A stretch of 64,000 nt of DNA from Tenacibaculum agarivorans (GTDB lineage: Bacteria > Bacteroidota > Bacteroidia > Flavobacteriales > Flavobacteriaceae): contig NZ_MSMP01000017.1 of assembly GCF_001936575.1 (NCBI RefSeq), positions 47,425 to 111,424 of the forward strand, given 5' to 3'. Each line of letters opens with the position of its first letter. The first letter of the stretch is position 1. The position numbers were made by a program, and so were the translations under genes. The notes under the pieces are model-generated. The model was not told the DNA's origin. It searched no databases and saw only the letters and a list, made by a program, of their open reading frames with translations. This document shows, in pieces, positions 7,900 to 15,490 of the stretch.

Positions 7900-8331
7900 G
7901 CTTCAAATATACAAAAAAGACAAATTTCCATACCTTAAATTATGAATAATTTAATTTAAACACCTTATAATCAAGAATAACAAAAAAACATTTTCTTAAT
8001 ATTTTAACATATGTTAATGTTCGGTTATGTGTATGTGTTGTGGTAACTCAGTGTTTTTTTTATTTAGAAATCAATATGTTATTGGATTTTAGGTAGAATA
8101 AATCGTTGTAAAAATGAAGATTTTCATTAAAATAAATTAACTTTACGTTAATATTTTCATATCTTCGACAAGATCTTTTTTTCATAAAATTGTATCGTAA
8201 CCGATGGATTTCAATTTCCCCATTGAAACTATCACTCCCCTAAAAAATGACTCATGTAACTGAGAACGGCGAAGCCGTATCTCAAAGAGAAAAAAAAGAT
8301 TATTAACCACTTACTAAAATGTAACTATCAA
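7900..8331. other. Leader region of the NusG-like gene, non-coding part
   Basis: About 430 bp without a convincing gene. It contains a hairpin at 8261-8284 and the first copy of a duplicated segment starting at 8305. The rest is AT-rich and probably contains divergent promoters for the small lipoprotein (minus) and the NusG-like transcript (plus), which I cannot place exactly. Confidence 0.5.
8261..8284 (+). promoter_or_regulatory. GC-rich leader stem-loop
   Basis: TGAGAACGGC pairs with GCCGT-A-TCTCA around a GAA loop, with a single bulged A at 8279. It is the most GC-rich spot in the surrounding kilobase. It is followed by A-rich, not T-rich, sequence, so it is a leader structure rather than a terminator for the plus strand. 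Confidence 0.5.
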
Positions 8332-8357
8332 ATGAAAAACGTGCTAACAACTGGCAT
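8305..8357 (+). repeat. Upstream copy of a 200-bp-spaced duplication of the NusG-like gene start
   Basis: This 53-bp stretch matches 8505-8556 nearly base for base: AACCA(A)CTTACTAAAA, then ATGAAAAAC, TGCTAAC and CTGGCAT in the same order. Identity in the coding part is about 24 of 27. The upstream copy lacks one base after ATGAAAAAC, which shifts its frame and turns it into a 22-codon ORF. It looks like a tandem duplication of leader plus start codon region. Confidence 0.8.
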
Positions 8358-8400
8358 TTCTCCAATGCTAGACCCAATTAAAGAAAAGAATTCTTCCTAA
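8332..8400 (+). CDS. Candidate 22-residue leader peptide of the NusG-like gene
   Basis: ATG at 8332, TAA at 8398-8400. The peptide begins MKNVLTTGISPM, continues LDPIKEK and ends NSS. It is not in the frame of the NusG-like protein but arises from the duplicated start region shifted by one base. A stem-loop follows at 8448-8498, before the antiterminator start at 8530. A short ORF followed by a hairpin is the layout of a translation-coupled leader, but no codon bias typical of amino-acid attenuators is visible. It could also be a decayed remnant. Confidence 0.45.
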   Translation: MKNVLTTGISPMLDPIKEKNSS

Positions 8401-8447
8401 TCTCTATCTAATTTAAAGATTAAGTTACTTAATTCTTTGTACACATG

Positions 8448-8498
8448 TTTCTCTGAAAACCCTCACTTAAATAAGATTAGTCTTATTTGTCAGAGAAA
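8448..8498 (+). promoter_or_regulatory. Nested stem-loop between leader ORF and NusG-like gene
   Basis: Outer 9-bp stem TTTCTCTGA (8448-8456) with TCAGAGAAA (8490-8498), inner 8-bp stem AAATAAGA (8469-8476) with TCTTATTT (8481-8488) around a TTAG loop. It lies 32 bp before the ATG at 8530. No run of T follows, so it is more likely an RNA control or pause structure than an intrinsic terminator. Confidence 0.55.
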
Positions 8499-8504
8499 AT
8501 AACC

Positions 8505-8556
8505 AACCAACTTACTAAAAATAAATCTAATGAAAAACTATGCTAACGGCTGGCAT
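8505..8556 (+). repeat. Downstream copy of the duplicated NusG-like gene start
   Basis: Second copy of the duplicated segment described at 8305-8357; here it supplies the functional start of the NusG-like gene. Copy-to-copy distance is 200 bp. Confidence 0.8.
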
Positions 8557-9054
8557 GTGCTATATGTCAGGTCTCGTTGGGAAAAGAGGGTATTCCAATC
8601 ACTAATTGAGATTGGATTAGAAGCTTTTTTACCACAAATAACCAAAATACAACAATGGAGTGATAGAAAAAAGAAGGTAACACAACCATTGCTACCATCT
8701 TATGTTTTCGTTTATTTAAACTCGCCAACAGAATTATATAGAGCTCTATCAGTGAGCGGAGCGTGCAAATATATCTGTTTTGGGAAAGATTATGCTAGAG
8801 TTACAGAAACGGAAATTGAACGTTTAAAATTTATGATAAACGATGAAAATATTTCAGATATAGAATCCAGTTCACGTGTTCCTAAAATAGGTGAAATTAA
8901 ACGAATTATGAAAGGACCACTTTGCGATTTTGAATGTGAAGTTTTACGAGTAAATAACCTTAATAAAGTTGTAGTAAGATTAGATTCTTTACAACAGAAT
9001 TTTATAGCTACTGTACCTACAGATTATTTCTGTGAAGTGGGTGCATATGCCTAG
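8530..9054 (+). CDS. Specialised NusG paralogue (RfaH/UpxY-like transcription antiterminator)
   Basis: 174 residues. The NGN domain runs from GWHVLYVRSRWEKRVFQ through LPQITKIQQWSDRKKKVTQPLLPSYVFVYL to ~residue 105, and a KOW-like end follows from ~125 (MKGPLCDFECEVLRVNN, VVVRLDSLQQ). This is the compact form of the NusG paralogues that bind RNA polymerase and suppress pausing or termination in one long operon, often for surface polysaccharides in Bacteroidetes. Here no polysaccharide operon follows: a terminator lies 20 bp downstream and aspartate kinase next. Target operon unknown; possibly it acts in trans or lost its partner cluster. Its leader is unusually structured and contains a duplicated gene start. 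Confidence 0.88.
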   Translation: MKNYANGWHVLYVRSRWEKRVFQSLIEIGLEAFLPQITKIQQWSDRKKKVTQPLLPSYVFVYLNSPTELYRALSVSGACKYICFGKDYARVTETEIERLKFMINDENISDIESSSRVPKIGEIKRIMKGPLCDFECEVLRVNNLNKVVVRLDSLQQNFIATVPTDYFCEVGAYA

Positions 9055-9073
9055 TGGAAATATAAATCATATT

Positions 9074-9104
9074 ACACTATTTTATTTTTGAATAGTGTTT
9101 TTTG
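9074..9104 (+). terminator. Rho-independent terminator after the NusG-like gene
   Basis: Stem ACACTATT (9074-9081) with AATAGTGT (9091-9098), 9-nt loop, followed by a run of T. It sits 20 bp after the stop codon at 9054, so the NusG-like gene is monocistronic. Confidence 0.8.
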
Positions 9105-9551
9105 ATTTATTTTTTACCAATAATTTATAAAATAAATAAGCAATAGAGATAGTATTAAAAGATCTACTTCAAAAAAACAAAGATGAGATAAAGTTATTTT
9201 TACTAAGGATATGATTGTAACTTTTTGATTGCTTTTGGAGCTGTTTATTATGAGGGAATATTCATGTTCCAATTGCTGTTGAAAGTAAATAATATAAATT
9301 CTCATTCTTTTGCGTAAGTGGTTAGCTTTTTGTTGTAACTTATCTGTTGATGGTATCTCTATTACTTAAAATGTTATTTAAATCTTACTTGAGAAGAATT
9401 GGATAAAGTCTCATAGAAAAATAAGAAGATTAAATACAAATAAAAAACACGTTATTATTGGTTTCATGACTGCTAATACAAGCATGAGATATAATTAAAT
9501 TTTAGAAGCGAATGCATCTAAAACTAATAATATAAATTAAAATATAGCCTA
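9105..9551. other. Non-coding interval before aspartate kinase
   Basis: About 450 bp. The only longer open frame (9114-9305, minus) encodes a hydrophobic, low-complexity 63-residue string and looks like chance. I see no RNA gene or repeat. It should contain the promoter of the aspartate kinase, which I cannot pinpoint. Confidence 0.5.
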
Positions 9552-10913
9552 ATGGAGGTTTTAAAATTTGGCGGTAGTTCAGTAAGTTCTGAAGAATCGT
9601 TAAAGAATATGATAAAGATAATTGGAGAATATGATTTGAATAATGAACCTCTAATTATCGTTGTTTCTGCATTAAAAGGAATAACAAATGAACTTGTTAA
9701 GTTAACAGGTTTACTCGCAAATAAAGATCAAGAGTACGTAAAGACAATTGCTTTTATATTTGAAAAACATAAAAGTTTTATACATACTATTTTTGAAGAT
9801 GAACCTTTCGATTTGTTCAGGAAAATAAAGCAAATTGAAAATGATCTTGTAGTTTATGTATCATCTGTGCTAAAGTCAGGTAGACTATCAGACAAAAACT
9901 ATGATAAAATTGTAAGCTTTGGAGAGTTGTTTTCTGCTCAAATTATAACAGCATATCTAAAAAGTAATGGATTTGATTTTTGTTTTAAAGATGCCAAAGA
10001 TCTTATTATAACTGACGATTCATTTTCAAGTGCTAAAGTGAATTGGGATTTAACTACATTAATAACTAAATCTTTCTTCAGTGAAAGTAAAAAAAGTTGT
10101 GTGGTTTCAGGATTTATAGCCCGTTCCATTTATGGAGATACTACTACTTTAGGTAGAGGAGGCTCAGACTATACAGCTACAGTTTTAGGGGCTATTTTAA
10201 AAGCAGATAAAATAACTAAGTGGACAGATGTGAATGGTATTATGACTGCAGACCCGAACAAAGTTGTAAAAGCAACTCCGCTCGAAAATATTACATTTGA
10301 TGAACTTAAAAACTTATCTAAATTTGGTTCCAATGTACTGGTGCATCCAGATTCTATTAACGAATTATCTAAGCACAATATTCCTTTTTTAATTCGAAAT
10401 ACATTCAATCGAAATTTTACGGGTACTCAAGTATTAAATCAGAATATTTCATCAAAAAGAGCATTATCATTACATGAATCTTGTGTTTTAGTAGGTTTTG
10501 AAAGAACATTTGGTATTCCAAAAGAATTAATGAAGGAAATCATTGATAAAAACTATTTGTTTTTTAGGGTAAAACGACCAGAGAATAAAGAAAAAACATA
10601 TTATGTAGTATCTGATGAATGTGTAAGCTTTTTTAATGCTAATACAGAAGATTTAAGCCCTAATGTAGATGTAATTGATGAAAATATAGTGTTAGTAACT
10701 ATTACAGGCGAAAACATGAAGAAAAAGAAGGAATTAAAGCAAATAAAGAAAGTTCTCGAAGGTAATAAAATAGGAGTATTAGGTTTTAGACGTTTTTATA
10801 ATTCTATTTCTCTAATCTTAGGTAAAAAGGACTTTGAATTAGCAATGGTACTCATTCATGAAGAGATAACTAAAATTACTTCAGAATTGGAAAGTAAAAT
10901 GGAAATAATTTAA
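9552..10913 (+). CDS. lysC: Aspartate kinase (monofunctional)
   Basis: 453 residues, normal for monofunctional aspartokinase. The amino-acid kinase domain begins with KFGGSSVSS, contains SFGELFSAQIITAYL, the GRGGSDYTATVLG motif and KWTDVNGIMTADPNKV, the last two being aspartokinase signatures. From ~300 a C-terminal part with two ACT-like regulatory repeats follows. It phosphorylates L-aspartate in the first step to Lys, Met, Thr and diaminopimelate. It stands alone, closed by a bidirectional terminator, with no linked lysine or threonine genes, so which end product controls it cannot be told. Confidence 0.92.
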   Translation: MEVLKFGGSSVSSEESLKNMIKIIGEYDLNNEPLIIVVSALKGITNELVKLTGLLANKDQEYVKTIAFIFEKHKSFIHTIFEDEPFDLFRKIKQIENDLVVYVSSVLKSGRLSDKNYDKIVSFGELFSAQIITAYLKSNGFDFCFKDAKDLIITDDSFSSAKVNWDLTTLITKSFFSESKKSCVVSGFIARSIYGDTTTLGRGGSDYTATVLGAILKADKITKWTDVNGIMTADPNKVVKATPLENITFDELKNLSKFGSNVLVHPDSINELSKHNIPFLIRNTFNRNFTGTQVLNQNISSKRALSLHESCVLVGFERTFGIPKELMKEIIDKNYLFFRVKRPENKEKTYYVVSDECVSFFNANTEDLSPNVDVIDENIVLVTITGENMKKKKELKQIKKVLEGNKIGVLGFRRFYNSISLILGKKDFELAMVLIHEEITKITSELESKMEII

Positions 10914-10947
10914 TGGACGAATTGTCCTTAATCTAGTTTTTGTATTA

Positions 10948-10984
10948 AAAATAAAACATCGCTAATATTGCGATGTTTTATTTT
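10948..10984. terminator. Bidirectional terminator between aspartate kinase and galE
   Basis: A perfect 15-bp stem (AAAATAAAACATCGC and its complement) with a 7-nt loop TAATATT. A-tract on one side and T-tract on the other let it serve both convergent genes. Confidence 0.9.
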
Positions 10985-11006
10985 ATAAACTATTTGCGTT
11001 AAGCTT

Positions 11007-12017
11007 TCATGATTGCCTTTTTTGCCATTCCCAAGCAGATTTTAAGGCTTCATCTAACGTTTTTTCTGTTTTCCAGTTTAATTCACTTTGTGCCTTTGTT
11101 GTATCGGCATAAGCGGCAGTTACATCACCTTCTCTTCGTCCAACAATTTGGTAGTTTAATTCTTGTTGTGTTACATTTTCAAAAGCATGTATTATTTCAA
11201 GTACAGAACTACCTTTACCTGTACCAACATTAAAATATTCGAACTTTTGATTGTTTTTTTTATCAAGTAACCTTTGTAAAGCTGCAATGTGTGCCTTGGC
11301 TAGGTCTACTACATGAATATAATCTCTAATTGCTGTACCATCAGGGGTATTATAATCATTTCCAAATACAGAAAGCTGTTTTCGAATACCAGCAGCAGTT
11401 TGTGTAATGTATGGAATCAAATTTTGAGGTACTCCCAAGGGTAATTCTCCTATCTTAATACTTTCATGTGCTCCAATAGGGTTAAAATAACGCAAGGCTA
11501 TAGCGTTTAAATGATCTGCCTTACAAGTATCCTTAATAATTTCTTCTCCTATCTGTTTGGTATTACCGTAAGGAGATTCAGCAGGTTTAACAGGAGAATT
11601 TTCTGTAATAGGAAGTTCACTTGCTTGTCCATAAACTGTACAAGAAGAGCTAAAAATAAAATTAGAGATATTATGATCTCTCATCTCTTGTAATAAATAA
11701 ACCAATGAATTGATGTTGTTTTCGTAATATTCTAAAGGTTTTTCAACACTCTCACCTACTGCTTTAGAAGCTGCAAAATGAATGATTCCATCAATTAAAT
11801 TGGTATTGAAAAAATGATTGACATCTTTTTTATTACGTAGATCTAAGTTGAAAAATTCAGGTTTTTGAGATGTGATTTTTTCAATATTATCTAGAACTTC
11901 AATTTTTGAATTTAATAAATTATCTATGATGACCACTTCAAAGCCTGCTTCTTGAAGCTCTACAACAGTATGTGAGCCAATAAATCCTAATCCACCTGTC
12001 ACTAGAATTTTCTTCAT
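11007..12017 (-). CDS. galE: UDP-glucose 4-epimerase
   Basis: 336 residues, the typical length. The NAD-binding motif ILVTGGLGFIGSH is at the N-terminus; FSSSCTVYG and YGNTKQIGEE carry the Ser and the Tyr-x3-Lys catalytic set of the extended SDR family; LRYFNPIGAHES and REGDV further on are GalE hallmarks. It interconverts UDP-galactose and UDP-glucose, closing the Leloir route begun by galM, galK and galT upstream on the same strand. It lies 140 bp beyond the PKD lipoprotein gene and past that operon's terminator, so it probably has its own promoter. Confidence 0.95.
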   Translation of the reverse strand: MKKILVTGGLGFIGSHTVVELQEAGFEVVIIDNLLNSKIEVLDNIEKITSQKPEFFNLDLRNKKDVNHFFNTNLIDGIIHFAASKAVGESVEKPLEYYENNINSLVYLLQEMRDHNISNFIFSSSCTVYGQASELPITENSPVKPAESPYGNTKQIGEEIIKDTCKADHLNAIALRYFNPIGAHESIKIGELPLGVPQNLIPYITQTAAGIRKQLSVFGNDYNTPDGTAIRDYIHVVDLAKAHIAALQRLLDKKNNQKFEYFNVGTGKGSSVLEIIHAFENVTQQELNYQIVGRREGDVTAAYADTTKAQSELNWKTEKTLDEALKSAWEWQKRQS

Positions 12018-12063
12018 TTTTAAATATGTTTTATAGTAATTACTGATTTGAATTTTTATATAA

Positions 12064-12093
12064 AAAATTAAGCCTAAAAACTTAGGCTTAATT
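12064..12093 (-). terminator. Terminator of the SusCD operon
   Basis: A 12-bp stem AATTAAGCCTAA (12066-12077) with TTAGGCTTAATT (12082-12093). Read on the minus strand it is followed by a run of T (complement of 12061-12067). It lies ~65 bp past the PKD lipoprotein stop. Confidence 0.75.
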
Positions 12094-12157
12094 CTCTTTT
12101 GATATCAGTGTATGACATTCAAAATTTATACAAATAAAAACTTAAAGGTTCTTTGTT

Positions 12158-13729
12158 TTAAGGGCGTAAATTAACTTTTCTTAAAGTTAAATCGTCCATA
12201 AAGAATTTCAAAGGTTGTGGGTTGAATTCATTAAATCCTCTAATTAAAAGTTTAGCATCTGTTGTTGTATTAGATGTAAATATTAAACTTTGATATACCC
12301 ATTCTCCTGTTGGAAATGTATCATTAAAGAAAACAATTCCTAATTCTTGGAAAGGAGGGTCAGCGAAAAATCTAATTTCTGGTAAAAATTGAGAAGGATC
12401 ACTATTTCCTAAACTTTCTACATAAACCCAAAACCCTAATTCATATGATTGTCCTTGTACTGTTGGTATAGTTGCAGACCCACTATTTAAAATCATACCT
12501 CCGTTAGGTTGGTACTCAACCATTAGGCTACTAGATCCTGTTTTTGCTCTTGTAGATGAAACATCACGATTGTACATACCCCATAATCCTCCCCAGCCAT
12601 TATCTGGCCACTCACTATCTATATTGGTGCTATTTTCGAAACTGTAATCTAATGTCGTTGACTCTAATACATTTTCAATTCTTTCAAAACCAACAACTGC
12701 TTCAGAAATAGCATCAGCTTTTACTTGATCAGTAGTTGATAATAAACCAGGAGTATAAGATACTTTAGCGGTATCATCTCTGTATACAGTTTCATTTAAA
12801 GTAATTAAGACTACATTTGGAGCACTAGGATCAATAGAGATGTCAGTAATATTAACAGGAATCATCATTCCGTTGTTTTCTAAGCTAACAGTGAAATTAC
12901 TAGAGTCAACTGTAGTTATATCCATGTCTCGACTAAATTCTAATCCAATTTTACCATCACGTTCGTTAACAGCGTCTAAAGTAACGGGCTCAGTAGAAGG
13001 AATTACTTTAATTAAGTTTTTGTAAAAGATTGTATCGGAACCAGCAGGACGATTTCTACTTGCAATGAATTTAAGATCATGGACTCCTAAACTTCTATAG
13101 GTTACATCTACATCTATATCTGGTCCATTGAAAGTTTCTGGAGTAGCTCCATTAAATGTCCAGTCAAAAGTATTAGGTTGACCTTCTACAGTATAAGAGA
13201 AGCGTACTTTTTTACTTGCAGTAACTTCATTTTCTACATTATCTGCAATAGTTAATGGGGCACCTAGGGTACCATCATCATTTAAAAGATGTGCTGTTAA
13301 ACCAAGCTTTACTTCTGATAATACATTAACAACAATAGTGGTATCAGCTGTATTAGAACCAGTACTTGTTCCATTGGCAAAAACATCACCTTTAAAAGTT
13401 TGATTTAAAGTTACATTATAAGTACCTGGTGTGTTAAAAAAGGCTTTAACAATTTTATTTGTAGAGGTTTTATCATTATCAGATTTGTCTATATCTACAA
13501 CATTGTCAGGAAAAGTCCATAATCTAGAGACTACACCAGCAGAAGCGTCTGCAAAATCAATATCTGCGTTTACATTTACGTTGTTATTAAAGTCCATCTC
13601 AGAAGTGAAAACAGATCTTTGATTAGGCTCTATCACTACTGTTTCTTCCTTGTCGCACTGAACAAAACAAGTGCCAGCTAAAGAGAGAATCAGTATTGTA
13701 ATAATATTTTTTAATTTAATTTTTCTCAT
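12158..13729 (-). CDS. PKD/carbohydrate-binding surface lipoprotein of the SusCD operon
   Basis: 523 residues. Lipoprotein signal with Cys25 followed by acidic residues (CDKEE), which suggests export to the cell surface. Two PKD-like domains follow (SRLWTFPD...TPGTYNVTLNQ around 65-105, and FDWTFNGATPETFNG with LGVHDLKFIASRN around 180-235), then an Ig-like domain (~240-345) and a C-terminal jelly-roll resembling CBM4/9 (~355-523, with GWGGLWGMYNRD, QSYELGFWVYVE and FFMDDLTLRKV). This is the usual surface glycan-binding protein position, 5 bp after susD. It probably captures the oligosaccharide for the SusC/SusD pair; which sugar is not visible from sequence. Confidence 0.85.
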   Translation of the reverse strand: MRKIKLKNIITILILSLAGTCFVQCDKEETVVIEPNQRSVFTSEMDFNNNVNVNADIDFADASAGVVSRLWTFPDNVVDIDKSDNDKTSTNKIVKAFFNTPGTYNVTLNQTFKGDVFANGTSTGSNTADTTIVVNVLSEVKLGLTAHLLNDDGTLGAPLTIADNVENEVTASKKVRFSYTVEGQPNTFDWTFNGATPETFNGPDIDVDVTYRSLGVHDLKFIASRNRPAGSDTIFYKNLIKVIPSTEPVTLDAVNERDGKIGLEFSRDMDITTVDSSNFTVSLENNGMMIPVNITDISIDPSAPNVVLITLNETVYRDDTAKVSYTPGLLSTTDQVKADAISEAVVGFERIENVLESTTLDYSFENSTNIDSEWPDNGWGGLWGMYNRDVSSTRAKTGSSSLMVEYQPNGGMILNSGSATIPTVQGQSYELGFWVYVESLGNSDPSQFLPEIRFFADPPFQELGIVFFNDTFPTGEWVYQSLIFTSNTTTDAKLLIRGFNEFNPQPLKFFMDDLTLRKVNLRP

Positions 13730-13734
13730 TGTTT

Positions 13735-15477
13735 TTAATTAATAAGATTACCATTTGATTGTACTTCACCAGTTGGAATTGGAAGATAATCGTGTTGACT
13801 TGGCGTATAAGAGCTATTCGCAACCATAAAGTCAGGTCTAATTCTTTCTATAATGAACAAAGGAGCAACACCTCCATTACTAACTTGTAAAACAGTTTCC
13901 TTATTAGTTTCTCTCCATACTTCATCTGCAGCTAGTTCATTAAATACCTCTGCAACAATCCCCCATCTTACTAAATCATTCCATCTTTGTCCTTCAAAAC
14001 ATAATTCAGAAGGTCTTTCTACTCTTCGTAAATGCGTCATAACATTCTCAGATGTTGGACTTACCATAGGTTGTGATCCATGAACTTGAATACTAACATG
14101 TAGTTGTGGGAACATTCCTCCATTATTTGTAATATAGTTATTAAGAGGAATTACACCTGCTCTAGATCGTACTCTGTCGATATATTCAATAGCGGTATTA
14201 ACATCACCATTTAATTCTAATACAGCTTCAGCATACATTAAAAAGACATCTGCAAGTCTAATGTGTCTAAAATTAATCCCCGATCTACCACTAAATTCAA
14301 CAGCATCTTCTTGATCTTTATGATACCAATTTGAATGCTTTTTAATATATGCACTTTGTCCGAATCCCCAACCTGGTTTATCTAAAAAAGGGCGATTGTA
14401 GTACTCTCCTTCACCATTTCTTGGTGCAATAGTGGCTGTTAGTCTTTTAGAATGTATATTCGTGTCATTTACTGAACTGCTTGGGTCAATCACATCGTTG
14501 ATTAACATTTCGTGTAAATAATAAGATGCTAATACAGTATTAAATGCATTAAAGCTTAATTGTCCTGTTGCAGTAGATAAAGTTGAAGCTTCAGCACCAA
14601 CACCACCTGGGAAATCGTCTACTGCACCTCCACCTATACCAGGAGCTAACTCGTCATTATAAACTACTTCAAAAATAGATTCAGAGTTGAACTCGGTATC
14701 ATGTCTAAAGTTATCCATAATTTCTGGAGTTAAAGAGTATAATCCTGAATCAATAACTTCTTTAAAATTAGAAGCTGCCATGCCCCAGTCTTCTTCATAT
14801 AAATATACCTTACCTAGTAATGATGTAGCTGCTCCCCAAGTAACACGACCTAAATCTTGATCAGACCATGTTTGTGGTAAATTAGATTTAGCAAATTCTA
14901 AATCAGGTTTAATTACTGTCTCTGTAATTTCTTGGATAGTAGATAGGTCTTTATTAAATTCACCAGCAGCAGGAACAGTTGTATGTATTATACCTTGTCC
15001 ATAAGTATGTGCTATTTGAAAATAAAAGAAGGCTCTTAAAAAGCGTGCTTGAGCTTCTATTTCAGTTTTACTATTACCATTAAAAGTAACACTAGAATCA
15101 GCTGATAAAAGTTGATTAATTACTTGATTTGCTCTAAATACACCAATATATAGCTCATTCCATTTGTCTGTAACATAGAAAGTTCCATCATTAAATGTTA
15201 AATTTCTAAACTGTAAAGGTCTATACCAAGGTTCTGTACCTGCAATATCACCTCTTACCATTTGATGTTGTAATAATCCTCCGCTTATCGATTGGAATTG
15301 TAAAGCGCCATATACGGTAGTTAATGCAGCATTAAATTGTTCTTGAGTTTTCCAAAAAGTATCCTCTGTTATAGCATTTGGGTTGACTTCTTTTAGAAAC
15401 TCTTCTTCATCACAACTAACCAAAGTTACTACTAAGAAAAGAAGTGATAATAGGCTTATTTTTTTAAGATTTTTCAT
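13735..15477 (-). CDS. SusD/RagB-family nutrient-binding lipoprotein
   Basis: 580 residues. Lipoprotein signal with Cys22 (LVSCDEEEF), then the family start FLKEVNPNAITEDTFWKTQEQFNAAL, TPR-like helices (~70-240), and the C-terminal RagB signature: IRLADVFLMYAEAVLEL, IDRVRSRAGV, ELCFEGQRWNDLVRWG, DYLPIPTGEVQSN. SusD forms a lid over the SusC barrel and binds glycans at the surface. It lies 13 bp downstream of susC. In this galactose/agar context the ligand is likely a galactan oligosaccharide (inference). Confidence 0.95.
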   Translation of the reverse strand: MKNLKKISLLSLLFLVVTLVSCDEEEFLKEVNPNAITEDTFWKTQEQFNAALTTVYGALQFQSISGGLLQHQMVRGDIAGTEPWYRPLQFRNLTFNDGTFYVTDKWNELYIGVFRANQVINQLLSADSSVTFNGNSKTEIEAQARFLRAFFYFQIAHTYGQGIIHTTVPAAGEFNKDLSTIQEITETVIKPDLEFAKSNLPQTWSDQDLGRVTWGAATSLLGKVYLYEEDWGMAASNFKEVIDSGLYSLTPEIMDNFRHDTEFNSESIFEVVYNDELAPGIGGGAVDDFPGGVGAEASTLSTATGQLSFNAFNTVLASYYLHEMLINDVIDPSSSVNDTNIHSKRLTATIAPRNGEGEYYNRPFLDKPGWGFGQSAYIKKHSNWYHKDQEDAVEFSGRSGINFRHIRLADVFLMYAEAVLELNGDVNTAIEYIDRVRSRAGVIPLNNYITNNGGMFPQLHVSIQVHGSQPMVSPTSENVMTHLRRVERPSELCFEGQRWNDLVRWGIVAEVFNELAADEVWRETNKETVLQVSNGGVAPLFIIERIRPDFMVANSSYTPSQHDYLPIPTGEVQSNGNLIN

Positions 15478-15490
15478 GATAAATTATTTT

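Noticed and set aside
9114..9305. Minus-strand 63-codon open frame in the interval before aspartate kinase
   Set aside because: Hydrophobic low-complexity composition, no recognisable motif, no ordered neighbours; likely chance in AT-rich DNA.
9467..9499. Ten-codon ORF (starting MTANTSM) before aspartate kinase
   Set aside because: Too short to support, no hairpin or codon pattern of an attenuator next to it.
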